A DNA stretch of 64,000 nt from Fragum whitleyi (GCA_948146395.1 OX411556.1:4191083-4255082); one strand, 5' to 3'. Counted from the first letter of the stretch, positions 11,280 through 21,894 are shown. Numbers and translations: made by a program. The notes: a model not told the origin generated them from the letters alone.

Positions 11280-12930
11280 TGCCCCTGACTGTTTAAGCCA
11301 TATACATACATAGTGATATTCGTTTCCGCGCTTTCAAGAAATAGCGCGGAAATGAATATCACTTTGTATGTATATGGCTTAACCCTTTGCTGTTTCATCC
11401 CTGCTTTTTACGTGCCTGTGATTTTATGATTGAGAAAACATTGTGAAAAAAGAAGAAATTGCTTCTGACAAGCAAAATCTTCTTTTTCCACACTAATTTC
11501 CACCCTACAGAACGGTTATTTTTCAAATTAAATCCACTTTAAATTCTCGTCTGCAAAACCTTTGAATTTGGACAGGTCTAAAATTTTGTAAAACAGGAAA
11601 GGGTTAAACAGTCAGGGGCAGTAACTCTAAATTTCACGGTCGAACCAGGAAACGAATATCACTATGTATGTATATGGCTTAAACAGTCAGGGGCAGTAAC
11701 TCTAAATTCGACGGTCAAAACAGGTAACCCTGACGATATGCGCATGTCCTCATTGTAGTGAACTGTGTGCCAAGTTTCATTGAAATCCGGTCTATAGTTT
11801 TCAAGAAATAGCGCGGTAACGAATATCACTCTGTATGTATATGGCTTAAATAGTCAGGGGCAGTAACTCTTAATTCGACGGTTGAACCGGGTAACCCCGA
11901 CGATTTGAGCATGTCCTCTTTGTGGTGATTATAGGGTTCATCGAAATCCGACGGTATGAGCATGTCCTCTTTGTGGTGATTAAAGGGTTCATTGAAATCC
12001 GGTCTATAGATTTCAAGAAATAGCGCGGAAACGAATATCACTATGTATGTATATGGCTTAAACAGTCAGGGGGCAGTAACTCTAAACTCGGCGGTCTAGC
12101 CGGGTAACCCTGACGATATGCGCATGTCCTCTTTGTAGTGAAGCTGTGTGCCAAGTTCTATTAAAATCGGGTCTACTGTTCTCAAGAAATAGCGCGGTAA
12201 CGAATATCACTCTGTATGTATATGGCTTAAATAGTCAGGGACAGTAACTCTAAATTCGACGGTTGAACCGGGTAACCCCGACGATTTGAGCATGTCCTCT
12301 TTGTGGTGATTATAGGGTTCATTGAAATCCGACGATATGAGCATGTCCTCTTTGTGGTGATTAAAGGGTTCATTGAAATCCGGTCTATAGTTTTCAAGAA
12401 ATAGCGCGGAAACGAATATCACTATGTATGTATATGGCTTAAACAGTCAGGGGGCAGTAACTCTAAACTCGGTGGTCGAGCCGGGTAACCCTGACGATAT
12501 GCGCATGTCCTCTTTGTAGTGAAGCTGTGTGCCAAGTTTCATTAAAATCGGGTCTACAGTTTTCAAGAAATAGCGCGGGAACCAATATCACTCTGTATGT
12601 ATATGGCTTAAACAGTCAGGGGCAGTAACTCTAAATTCCACAGTCGAACCAGGTAACCCTGACGATATGCGCATGTCCTCATTGTAGTGAAGCTGTGTGC
12701 TAAGTTTCATTGAAATCCGGTCTATAGTTTTCAAGAAATAGCGCGGAAACGAATATCACTATGTATGTATATGGCTTAAACAGTCGGGGACAGTAACTCT
12801 AAACTCGGCGGTCGAGCCGGGTAACCCCAACGATATGCGCATGTCCTCATTGTAGTGAAGCTGTGTGCCAAGTTTCATTGAAATCAGGTCTATATTTTTC
12901 AATAAATAGCGTGGAAACGAATGTCGGACT
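11280..12930. repeat. About 190-bp tandem repeats inside element H
   Basis: Units share GTATGTATATGGCTTAAACA, CAGTAACTCTAAA, CGATATGCGCATGTCCTC, GAAATCCGGTCTATAG and CAAGAAATAGCGCGGAAACG. A pair of units (11830-12050 and 12210-12430) also shares a second-order duplication, so the array grew in blocks of more than one unit. The first unit is interrupted by MITE L1. Confidence 0.85.
11383..11603. mobile_element. TTAA-flanked MITE, family L, copy L1
   Basis: A 221-bp insertion within one tandem unit of element H, starting CCCTTTGCTGTTT and ending in the inverse of CCCTTTCCTGTTTT. It is flanked by TTAA at 11379-11382 and 11604-11607, while uninterrupted units read ...tatggcTTAAacagtcagg... with a single TTAA. 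This is a precise TTAA duplication as made by piggyBac-type transposases. It is non-coding. A second copy in the opposite orientation is at 45786-46027. Confidence 0.85.
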
Positions 12931-13826
12931 GACGGATGGACGGACGGACGGATAGAAGGACTGACGGACTTGCAAAAACAATACCCCCAAAGATTTCTTC
13001 GGCGGGGGATAATGAGACATTTACTGACTGGTGACCATTTCTTATTGCATACCATTTCTTGCAAATTAAAATGTTTCAGAAATGGTATGCACTGAGAATC
13101 CCTCTCCAGCCAGTTAGCCTAAGAAGCACTTTTTGTAAATTTCAAGGCTGTAAAGAGACGGCACCATGTAGATGCTTTAATATCATTAACATTACAGAGA
13201 AATCACACTAAACCATACAATATTTTTCTTGTATATATTTGAACTACATATGGTGACAGTATACTGTTAGTTATCTTAAGGTTGCTGAATCCTCTTATTT
13301 AGATCTAGATTAATGATCTATATATATGTGTGTACGGGATTCACTAGATTACCTTGTGAATGCTGTGCAAACTCATCAAGAGCACCTTAAATGAATTATT
13401 ATAAGATAGAAGATATTGTTCTTGATAATTATCTGGGAAATGGTGGCAGATTTACGCCACAATAAGAAAAGTAAAATATCTTGTGAGTTGTGGCATCGCA
13501 CTGCTGTGCAAATATAAGATAAGCATGTTAAAATAACAAGACATGGCAAACATATCAAATTCGCTTTTAATGAAGCCTCAACCATCTGTTTATGAGTATA
13601 AGCACACTAACAACTCAGTAAGAAAAACAGCAATATGTTAACACAATTTTTCAAAAAAAGCCTCAAAGTTGTTGGCTTCATATAAACAGTTGTTCATCAG
13701 TATGTCTATCTTTCTTAGTTGTTCTCAATTTCTCCAGAGTTGTCAAAATTGAATAAAGATGTTATCATCTGCATTAAAAGATATGATTAATGTATCATCC
13801 TTGTTTTGTTCCTTTTAATTGCTTGC

Positions 13827-14008
13827 TTTTCACCAATGGGTAGATAATCGTAAACCTATGTGAAATAGCAGTCGGAGGCTAGGAAAGGATGTAATGGTAG
13901 TACTGGTGTGAGAAATACCAGGAATCCATTGTTAGGTGCTCCGGCCGCCGCGATATAACTGAAATAATGTTGAAAGCGGCGTAAAACCCCATTCAATCAA
14001 TCAATCAA
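13827..14008 (+). repeat. SINE copy S3 with 13-bp target duplication
   Basis: A headless SINE body from CACCAATGGG to a (CAAT)n tail, flanked by the perfect direct repeat TTTAATTGCTTGC (13814-13826 and 14009-14021). The matching position in copy B (near 29585) lacks the SINE. Confidence 0.9.
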
Positions 14009-14056
14009 TTTAATTGCTTGCCTGTGTAAACAATACGCCAAGGTTCAGTCATCACC

Positions 14057-14294
14057 AGCCGCAAAAAAAGCGCAGTTGGTTAGGCATAAGACTTCCAAAC
14101 TGGAAGTTGTGGGTCCGATCCCCGGTGGCGGCAAATATCCTTTCGGACGTTTGTCTCTCACCAATGGGTAGATAATCGTAAACCTATTCGAGATAGCAGA
14201 AATACCAGGAATCCATTGTTAGGTGCTTCTGATGCCACGATATAACTGCGAAATTGTTGAAAGTGGCGTAAAACCCATTCAAACAAACAAACAA
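14057..14294 (+). repeat. SINE copy S4 with tRNA-like head and 12-bp target duplication
   Basis: Starts with a tRNA-like region, GCGCAGTTGGTTAGGCATAA with an A-box-like start and GGGTCCGATCCC as B box, then the conserved body with an internal deletion, and an AAACAAACAAAC tail. It is flanked by TCAGTCATCACC at 14045-14056 and 14295-14306. Copy B at 29617-29630 has the single uninterrupted site. The head would be an internal RNA polymerase III promoter in an active copy. Confidence 0.9.
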
Positions 14295-15784
14295 TCAGTC
14301 ATCACCTTGGCGTCTTTACTCTTTTGTGTTGTTGTTGTGGTTTTTGGCACCCATATGCAAAGCTCTTGTTTTATTATACCAGTACATGTAAATGTATATA
14401 TTTTTAATTGTTCCTTGTACATACAGTAGTTGAAATTTAAAACACAAATAGAGGATCAATCTTTTCATTTATCAGATTTCTAGGTAAAAAGTATTAATAT
14501 AATTAAAAGAAATTAACCAATGTCTATTGATCCTATTTGCATTGTCTCCTTTCATTGAATTTAACCCTTACCTACAAAATACTGCTTTTTGTTGCTATCT
14601 AGCATAGTAATTAAAATCAGAAGAATGAGAAAAACTTAAGATATACAATTTCTTTATTTTAGACAACATTATTTTCTCTAAGTAATTGATATTAGAAATA
14701 TCTGTATGTTTTTGTTAGTCTGCATCTTTAGTTCTCCTAATTTGGAAAAATAAAATTAGAATTTGCTCATTTAAAAATGGACTCATACAGCACTTTTAAA
14801 CAGCCTCTTATTTTGAGTCAATTAAAATTTGTCCAAAGCCAAGTAGATCTATCGGACCAGGTAACTTAAAGCTTTAGCCTTTATATTGCCAAGATCAGAA
14901 GCAATGCAGAAAGACTCTAAACCCATGGCCATTGCCCATTCTAGCTTCCTATGAAAACACAAAGAAAGACCAAAGCAAAAACTCTTTTCATCCTTTGTAA
15001 GTACAAATATACTTTGGTTTCCTTGAGCAAGCAAGTTTCCTTTTCTAACATTTTTCCAGACTTAAGTGCCTGTTCTAGATATTCAAAAAAAGGAACAGAT
15101 TCTAAACCCAATCTAAATAAAGTATAGGATAAATTTGATCTAAATCTTTAATTATAGATCAGTATTGAATTTATTAATTTTATATTGTTTGAAAATGCTA
15201 AAATCACTATAATAATGGGCAATTTAAAATTTTCTTGAAGACAGAAGTAGTCATTTTTTCTAAAATATGCATAGACTGAAGATATGTCTTCTAGTCTAAA
15301 GGTTACCTTTCTACCTGGAAGTACTGGAGTGCCACCTTTGCATCAATTTTCAGAATGAGGCTCAATGACGTCACTGTTTTACATGTAAACATTTTTTTAA
15401 CTCAAATTTTCTGCCGTCGTAGAAGTTGCATAAAATCCCTTTTTGATGAATAATTAAAGAAATTACTGCAAAATTTTATTTTCTTTATTTGGTAAGGGTT
15501 TTTTAGAAGGTAGGTCGACTGTATTGTGCGATTTCCAGCTAAAACCTTCTTTACAGTAGTTTTTTTATAACCAGTCGGAATCTAGTTGTTGTTGTTGCAA
15601 AAAATTAGACTATGTCTCGAAACACCTATTCAGGGTAAAGGAAAGTGAGTGACCGGAAGGGGAAAAACGGACGCGGCCTGACATAGGAGGTTTTTATGGG
15701 GAAATCAAAATGGACGATTTGGCTTGAACGGTATATGAGTTCTGATTTTACTGTTTGTTATTTTACTTCTATTTTCTCCAAATA

Positions 15785-15970
15785 TACCTTTAAGCTATAG
15801 GCGGTCTTCAGACCGGGCCTTCGGCCCGGTCTTTCGCCCGCGTAAAATTTTCAGAACGATTTCACCAACCGATATTGCCAGGAAAACTGATTGAATATTT
15901 CTCTTTATATACCTGTAAGCTATAGGCGGTCTTCAGACCGGGCCTTCGGCCCGGTCTTTCGCCCGCGTAA
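15785..15970. repeat. Tandemly doubled right end of Q copy A
   Basis: The block AGCTATAGGCGGTCTTCAG, the perfect hairpin GACCGGGCC-TTC-GGCCCGGTC, CTTTCGCCCG and following TAAAATTTTCAGA occurs twice, about 125 bases apart (ends at 15840 and 15965). The other two Q copies have one right end each. Confidence 0.9.
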
Positions 15971-16768
15971 AATTTTCAGACCGATTTAACCAACCGATAT
16001 TGTCCGGAAAACTGTTTGAATATTAGCCGAAATTTACATGTAAGGAAGAATACTGGTCAAGAAAATAAAAAGATTTAAGGGGAATTGAAAAAATGAAATA
16101 ATTTTTGTATCATACCATTATTTCTTCTTTTTTTCAGAATTCCTGGTTGTCCGGCAAGACATAAGATGAAAAGGAAAGATAGAATACATTATTTTTTAAA
16201 GATACTGTCGCATTTAGAAAAGAAAACAAAACTTTAACAAATTGTGCAGAGACATACTGTTATATTAATTAAAATCAAATCTGAAGAAAGTAGTGGATGT
16301 AATCAAAAGTATTATTGTAATTGAAGGTCAATTAGACTTTGTCATTTATGGTGTTAAAAATGTTATAGTATCAATTACCTTTAATGTTTTGCTGGTGGTT
16401 ATTTGCACTTACAGGTAATTATTGTCGCACAAGATTATCACTTTATTCCAAACACGTGCATACAACATTTATCCAATTAAAGATTATAATTAATGGAGTT
16501 TCATTTAAAACGGTAAGTAATTATTCTTGTTTGATTTTCAATTTTTGTCAATTGATTATGTTCTTTGCTCAAAATCATGTGAATAACATTTATTAACATT
16601 TCTGTGTATATAAAACCAATTTCTTGAACTTTCCATTCCATATCTCATCTGTCCATTGCCTATGTTTCCGATTTGCCGTGTGCTATAAACTATAATATGT
16701 GTGTCTAAATAAAGGTTGAAATTAACTATAAGTGTCTTGTAGTTATCATTAAGTGTATTGTGACTTGA
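15971..16768. other. No gene recognised; interior of element U
   Basis: AT-rich spacer between Q copy A and the first FLYWCH-gene exon. Any 5' untranslated exon or promoter of that gene would lie here, but none can be recognised. Confidence 0.4.
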
Positions 16769-16871
16769 ATGGAATACCTTTGTGTTGCATGTGAGCGGGA
16801 AGTACGACCAAGACAGCATGATCTGTCTTGTGACACTTGCTCCCGCTGGCAGCATAGGACCTGTGATTCTG
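16769..16871 (+). CDS. FLYWCH/MULE-type gene, exon 1: zinc-binding CxxC...WQH module
   Basis: Starts at ATG 16769 and reads MEYLCVACEREVRPRQHDL followed by SCDTCSRWQHRTCDS, ending at a GTAAGT donor in phase 1. The C-x2-C...C-x2-C-x3-WQH-x2-C pattern is a PHD-like zinc module that precedes FLYWCH domains in many molluscan proteins of this type. An in-frame TGA lies five bases upstream of the ATG, which supports this start. It is the first of seven exons in element U. The module is expected to bind zinc; its target is unknown. Confidence 0.65.
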
Positions 16872-17544
16872 GTAAGTTTCTTTTTATTAATTCTCTTTGA
16901 ATAAATATAATGTGGATGTTGTTGTTGTTTGTTCCCCTTTAAATAGTCGTTTGATCACCCTAATCTCAGTTTCATACGAAAACGATTAAAAATAGATACA
17001 AGTGTTTCTCTTGTACGTTAGTTAAGCTGAAATCCTATTCCACGTTCACAAACGTTTGTGTATTTGAAAGCAAGGCTAGCTTATTTGCAGTTATATCGGC
17101 GTTTCGTCCAATCATGAACTACAATCATCTTTCCAAACGCTTTCATGTATAAACGTTCAAAACTTCGTAATTACATCTTATATTGAGATATTATTACGAG
17201 ATTTCGAGCGCTTAACAAGTTAAACATAGTGTTTTTTTTCTTTACTGGTAATTTCCGATAGGTTTCAGGTCATGTCTGTTCACATAGCGCAACATGAAAT
17301 CCCTAGTCAGACTGTGAATATTTACGATGATATGGTTTTCATTTGGCCCCAATGTGAATTTTTATGCACATTATAAGTTCACCGAACATTGTTGAATTAA
17401 CTGTTGGTGCATGCTAATACACTGGACGAGAGCATTTACGTTTGGTATGAAAACGTTTGAGAAATGTACAGCAGTTGTGGGTCAGTTGCTATGCGACCAT
17501 ATGTAACAACTACAGCTTGATTTGGCTAAAATTAGTAGGATCAA

Positions 17545-17915
17545 AAACTTATACCCTGTTTCTTTTGCATTTCATCCTATCTGACGTCATCTATGCAGGC
17601 GCTTTACGAAAATATGTCATAGATATTTCACATTGTGTCTCATTTTTGCAATAAAGAAATGAAATATTCGTTTGTTTTTCTAGTAAGATCGAATTAATAT
17701 TTCCTTTCGTGAACAACAAAAACAATATTTTCATTCTAGGTTCTGCTACCCGTGAAAATATAGCTTTTGTTGTTCACTCAATGAATATAAATCGATCTGA
17801 CACTGAAACAAACGATTATTCTCTATTTAACCCATTAGCAGACGACGTGAATATAAATCGATCTAACACTGAAACAAACGATTATTCTCTATGTAACCCA
17901 TTAGCAGACGACAAA
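17545..17915 (+). repeat. Interspersed repeat J, copy J2
   Basis: Same family as J1 and J3, in the first intron of the FLYWCH gene. The GATGACGTC(A)...GGATGAAATGCA landmarks near 17565-17590 read in the opposite sense to J1. The segment ATGAATATAAATCGATCTGACAC is doubled (17781 and 17849) by a short tandem duplication, which creates a false 93-codon frame. Confidence 0.65.
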
Positions 17916-18109
17916 TATCGTCAATCAAGAGAAAATCTTGTTTCCCCAAGGTTGTTCTGGAGAGCAGATCCTATATTTGATTTGAAATAGTCCGGATTCG
18001 GCATGACTAGTGTTTAATTAAAAAAAAGTAATTTATCATAACAACAATAAAACGCCCATATCTAACATCACTTTACGACACTTACACCGGGAATAAATTG
18101 GAATTACAG

Positions 18110-18208
18110 GAATAGGCTGAGTACAGAACTGCTGTGCGCAACGGTGTGCTACTTTTTGAATATTCCATCTGTCAGGCAAACAGAACATTAAGAGAAGAGC
18201 AAGACGAT
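18110..18208 (+). pseudogene. FLYWCH/MULE-type gene, exon 2 with a one-base frameshift
   Basis: After a TTACAG acceptor the frame inherited from exon 1 gives GIG and then hits TGA at 18118. One base later (from 18119) the open frame reads EYRTAVRNGVLLFEYSICQA and on to the donor GATGTAAGT in phase 0, which fits exon 3. Family members continue WQH..C.TGI...YR.AVR..., so the downstream frame is the real one and a single extra T at or near 18118 breaks the gene, unless it is a sequencing error. Confidence 0.55.
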
Positions 18209-18234
18209 GTAAGTCCCAATCAAACGTCCATTTC

Positions 18235-18585
18235 CATTAAGACTTGTATAATGTTGATTGCAGCAAATTCATTTCGTACATTAAACTTTCACAGGCATTA
18301 TAGACAAAGACCAGCATGCACAGTCAGTCTGATCTTAGTCTACGCTGTCTGTGTTCCATTTTAACTGTCAGTGTGTTGAAACAAAAAAGTCACCAGCTTT
18401 ACATTTGTAAGAAAGCTTAGGAATGATTTAGTATAAGGCTTTTATAATGTTGTTTGCAGCAAATTCACTTCGTACATTAAACTTTCACAGGTATTATAGA
18501 CAAAGACCAGCCTGCACATTCAGTCTGATCTTAGTCTACGCTGTCTGTGTTCCATTTTAATTGGCAGTGTGTTGAAACAAAAATA
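18235..18585. repeat. Direct duplication of about 195 bp in an intron
   Basis: Two copies (from about 18247 and about 18443) share ATAATGTTGTTTGCAGC-like starts, TTTCGTACATTAAACTTTCA, TAGACAAAGACCAGC and GATCTTAGTCTACGCTGTCT with few differences. It lies in the intron between exons 2 and 3 of the FLYWCH gene. Confidence 0.85.
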
Positions 18586-18738
18586 GTCATAAATCGTATC
18601 ACTTAACAAAGTAAAAATAAAATCTATAAGATATTAGCGTCTCTGCATTTTTGTTATATATAAATCATTTGAAGAGAGAGAGCAAATATATTATAAAAGT
18701 ATTTTGCGGTTATACTATCAATTAGGATCACACAGTAG

Positions 18739-18911
18739 CCTCCCAAAGTGAGGCAACAAAGTGACAACGGCCGACATGACACGACAGACTATCAGCATAC
18801 TGACGAAGGTGCCACAATGTCTGACCATAGCCTTGATGACGACATATTAGAAGGCAGACCATCTATCCGAATCGACCACTCGTTCAATGAGCAAGATGAG
18901 GTTTTGGAAAG
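18739..18911 (+). CDS. FLYWCH/MULE-type gene, exon 3: acidic linker
   Basis: Open from an AG acceptor at 18737-18738 (phase 0, matching exon 2) to a GGTATC donor in phase 2. It encodes a hydrophilic, Asp/Glu-rich linker (...RQQSDNGRHDTTDYQHTDEG... and ...DHSLDDDILEGRPSIRIDH...) without a domain, as is usual between the zinc module and the FLYWCH domain. It runs into exon 4 in frame with an Arg codon split by the intron. Confidence 0.6.
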
Positions 18912-19310
18912 GTATCTATTTCATATAACAATCACTAAGTTAATAATATATCAAATCGTAAGATATGGAGATATTTGTAAATTTCATGGAGGTATGAAAC
19001 AAATTTTAGGAGTTTAGTTATATATCTTGATGAAATAAAATAATATGTTTTCATCTCTTAAACTGAGAGGCTAATGAATGATTAAGCGTGAACATTGTAT
19101 TATATAGTCTTTGTACAAACCAACACAGTGTAATTGACAGGGTGAAAGCTTTTGGAATGGTGCCATGAGTAAGTTTTGAGTGAAATTCGAGGGACTCTTA
19201 ATTCTACTTGTAATAGCAGCTGGAATATGATATATAACTCCGATGTTGCTTTAGCCCTCTAATCACTAATCCTCGTGATATACAACAACAACATATGTCG
19301 TTTCATTCAG

Positions 19311-19443
19311 ATCACTACAAGACGACTTACCGTCTGATACACAGTTGGAGGGTGTTCCTGTAACATTTGAAAGAGTTGCTGGTGCTAGTCAACGGGAAAA
19401 AGATCTACTATTTGAATCCACGGGTTATTCGAACACAATTAAG
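19311..19443 (+). CDS. FLYWCH/MULE-type gene, exon 4: start of FLYWCH domain
   Basis: After TTTCATTCAG the exon reads SLQDDLPSDTQLEGVPVTFE and later EKDLLFESTGYSNTIK, ending phase 0 at GTAAAA. The L-x-x-x-x-G-Y...K stretch is the first beta-hairpin of a FLYWCH domain (F/Y-L/F...G..Y). The domain continues in exon 5. Confidence 0.65.
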
Positions 19444-19732
19444 GTAAAACTGTCATGTGTGTCTGCTTTTTAGTCATTAATAAACATTCGGATGATCTAC
19501 CCATAGGTAATCGGTTTCATTGGATGTGCGTAAAGTGTCTACCCTAGTCAGACTGCGCTGACTAGGGTCGAAACATTCCGCATTTTACTTATTTTCTGAA
19601 TATCGAATGATCAATCTGCGTTCCCATTAAAGAATTTATGAAATGCAATCTCTGGTTGACTTATGGTGGAGTGAATCTCTTTTTCAAACATCCATCAATT
19701 CATCAATCGTTATATTTTCTTTCATTTTACAG

Positions 19733-19904
19733 ACTCCCAAAGGGGAGGCGACAACATGGTGCTGTACAGTTAGGAGCGCCAACGTCAAGTGTTACGCCAG
19801 AGTACGAGAAATGAAAGGAGTGTACTTCAGAACCAACTCTGCACACGCCCATCCACCTGATCATAAGAAAAAAAGACAGGCAAAGATGACAAAAGAGATA
19901 ATCG
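19733..19904 (+). CDS. FLYWCH/MULE-type gene, exon 5: zinc-binding part of FLYWCH
   Basis: After TTTTACAG the frame gives TPKGEATTWCCTVRSANVKC then YARV...GVYFRTNSAHAHPPDH. W-C-C, the following Cys and the H-A-H-x-P end are the FLYWCH zinc ligands (C2H2). FLYWCH modules bind DNA and are found in host regulators and in MULE transposases. The 3' boundary is unclear: no GT donor fits, only a GC (at 19905), and this would leave phase 1 whereas exon 6 starts in phase 0. A SINE lies just downstream, so the splice site may have been damaged. Confidence 0.7.
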
Positions 19905-19929
19905 GCAAATATATTTTTTTTCAGATTTA

Positions 19930-20100
19930 TGTATGCGTCGGACTACCAAACTAGAGTTCACAGGTTCGATCCTCGGCGACGGCACTCATTCTTTCCGACT
20001 ATTTGTCTCTCAACAATGGGTTGATAATCGTAGACTTATGCCGCGATATAACTGAAAAAAATGTTAAAAGCGGCATGAAACTCAATTCAATCAATTTAAA
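19930..20100 (+). repeat. SINE copy S5 with internal deletion
   Basis: tRNA-like head with GGTTCGATCC B box near 19960, the ACTCATTCTTTCCGACTATT body, and an AAAAGCGGCATGAAACTC 3' end with a short CAAT tail. About 90 bases of the usual body are missing. It sits in the intron right after FLYWCH exon 5. Confidence 0.85.
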
Positions 20101-20139
20101 CTAGCTGTCATATTTTAAAGGGTTATTCGTTCGTTATAG

Positions 20140-20322
20140 GGCAAGAATGAAGGGGAACGGGAGATGTTTAAGTCGGCGATGACGATAGCCGAGGAGAAAG
20201 ACCTCAACACATCAAATAATGGTACCGAAGTAGAAGGAGTAAACTTACTATACCTGGCAAGAGTGATAAACAGACACAGACAGAAGATGAGACCAAAGGA
20301 CCAAAAAGACATGGATTTTGAG
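20140..20322 (+). CDS. FLYWCH/MULE-type gene, exon 6: linker to transposase core
   Basis: A 61-codon exon from TTATAG to GTAAAG, in frame throughout: KNEGEREMFKSAMTIAEEKD ... LARVINRHRQKMRPKDQ...DFE. The helix plus N-R-x-R-Q-K-x-R-P-x-D-x-x-D-(L/M)-D-F-E is the conserved link between the FLYWCH domain and the MULE catalytic domain in animal FLYWCH transposase-like proteins. In those relatives the catalytic domain follows directly; here it does not. Confidence 0.65.
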
Positions 20323-20561
20323 GTAAAGTACAAATTATTTATGACGAATATTGTAACATAGCAGGATAAAACAAAATATCAGGAATACATTTAAAGTGGC
20401 ACTTAATTCATATACTACTTCATCATCAACATACATATATTGAAAATCAACTATGTTTGATAAACATGTAATATGGAAAAGAGGGAGAGTGACTCGAAAA
20501 TGAAAATTAATGACGTGATTATATACGATTCTCTAGTAATATTTATACTATATCATTACAG

Positions 20562-20720
20562 GCTGGCACAGACGTCTAAACGCCAAGATGGGTTCTCCGC
20601 CATTTTACTTATTAGTTAACGGACTGTACAACGAGGCCACTATCGCAGAGAAACAGGTGACCATGGTTTCTGAGTTACGGCTACGCATGGTGCAAAAACG
20701 CTCTTACCGATCTTTGAATG
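20562..20720 (+). CDS. FLYWCH/MULE-type gene, exon 7: WHRRLN C-terminal region
   Basis: Between a CATTACAG acceptor and a GTAAGA donor, one frame is open and reads WHRRLNAKMGSPPFYLLVNG ... ELRLRMVQKRSYRSLN. Relatives have this W-H-R-R-L-N segment after the MULE catalytic core. The open frame starts in phase 1, but exon 6 ends in phase 0, so joining them directly hits a stop after five codons. That is what a deletion of the catalytic-core exons would leave. Confidence 0.6.
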
Positions 20721-21894
20721 GTAAGATATTTAAGACATGAGACATGTATAGGGAGCATGAGCTCTATGCTAGCGGACTGCTTAAGAGAATCAGTTCCTTC
20801 TACAGTCCCGTGTCTGAATAGGCCGAAACTTTTCGCACACAGATAAATTCAGAGAAAAAGCCGAGCATTGGCATAAGAAGTATTTGTCCGTTGAGGTTAG
20901 TTTGTTTGTTGTACATATACCCTACATTGTTATATTGTTTACTTGTAAAAAAATAAGATAACATACATTTTATGTTTTATAAAATAAATTCATATTTTTT
21001 TCAACTCTGTGTGTTTTTAGTGAATACTCCCTTCCTTTAATTTAAGACCTTGGCCCATTACCCATCATCTGACGATCCAAAGCAATAACTTCGAGAACTA
21101 ATGCAATACAAATGACAAAAGGATGAATAGCTTTGTATGGCTATTTATCCTTTTGATATATTGTTATAGCGCGGTTTTATTGACCCGAATCTGACCCCTG
21201 CTTTTAGATGATTAAAAATCCGATTAATACCTCTTGGCCTTGCATGTGCTTTCACAGGAATGAATAACTAACGGTATTCAATGTAAAAATGTTTAATTGA
21301 TAAAATGTTTCGGCAATTGTTATTTAAGCATTTTTCCACGTAGGTCAACTTCGGGTCAAATTAATAGGTATAAAACTTAAACTGTGATCCCTCAAAGCAA
21401 TTTCGCTCTTTTTTTTCACAATATATCATAATAATCACTCGCATCGCAATTGGTCCAAATGCTAAAAATAGAATCCATAATATGACATTATATAGAAACA
21501 TTTATAGAATGCGATTTGATATTAATTTTAGTTTACTTTGGTTTCATAATTCAAAACTATATACATGTATTCTGGTAATATATTAAAGGGCTAATTAATG
21601 GAAGACAATCGTTTTCCATTCAAATATCTAAAAAAATAAATAAATAAAATAATATTCCTAACTGGTTTTGTAAAATAAACTCCGTTGAAATCTCCGGCGA
21701 GATTTATTTGGGTCCCGATTTACTTATATATCTTCGTTAAAAAATACATGCTTGTAGTAAGTTAAAGGGCTAATTAAATTCCGAATATCGATTTCCAAAA
21801 CAAAAATATATCAAAATTGCAATAATATAACATTCCGAATTATTCTTGTACAAACAACGTCCGTTCAAAAATCCAGTGAAAATAACATAATTTT
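20721..21894. other. No gene recognised; right interior of element U
   Basis: AT-rich DNA up to the right inverted repeat. Two stretches starting AAAGGGCTAATTAA (about 21585 and 21764) look like a diverged direct repeat. No further exon of the FLYWCH gene is recognised. Confidence 0.4.

Larger units (their letters stand above)
11143..13011 (-). mobile_element. Helentron-like non-autonomous element H with core tandem repeats
   Basis: Read on the minus strand it starts TATCCCCCGCCGAA and ends with the same 13 bases inverted (11166-11178 plus strand), a hairpin AATTC-AAC-GAATT, and the terminus GCTTGT. Comparison with the unoccupied copy at 24028-24040 (catttgtaatgag) fixes the insertion between two Ts with no target duplication. 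It contains a GACGGACGG microsatellite near 12930-12970 and about seven copies of a roughly 190-bp unit. This structure matches the bivalve pearl-type elements and INE-1-like (HINE) relatives of Helentrons. It has no protein-coding capacity; short frames inside are repeat artefacts. Confidence 0.75.
11090..15845. mobile_element. Q-family element, copy A, split by several insertions
   Basis: The left end carries the small hairpin TAGGCAAAGCCTA (11101-11113) and CGGGCGAAAGA (11119-11129). The right end carries GACCGGGCC-TTC-GGCCCGGTC and then TCTTTCGCCCG (15830-15840). The body is closely similar to copy B (23979-31270) along its whole length, for example at 13130/28508, 14880/30290 and 15290/30700, but lacks that copy's LTR element and carries instead element H and SINEs S3 and S4. 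No transposase or other long frame is present. The class is unresolved: CGGGCGAAAGA inverted repeats plus a terminal hairpin could be a rolling-circle or other DNA element. Confidence 0.65.

Noticed and set aside
11826..12422. Two near-identical 71-residue minus-strand frames
   Set aside because: They are the same stretch of two tandem units of element H; other units have stops.
11280..12930. CRISPR-like array
   Set aside because: Units are contiguous and about 190 bp without unique spacers, and the genome is animal.
14057..14130. tRNA gene
   Set aside because: A tRNA-like head with B box is present but it is joined to a SINE body and tail, has target duplications, and does not fold as a full tRNA.
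15390..15620. Gln-run peptide on the minus strand near the right end of Q copies
   Set aside because: The GTTGTTGTTG stretch is shared by A and B and recalls a frame in C, but the frames have stops in A and no domain, so a Q gene cannot be claimed.
17709..17990. 93-codon frame with a repeated INRSDTETNDYSL segment
   Set aside because: Lies within repeat J2 and is extended by a local 68-bp duplication; other copies of J do not keep the frame.
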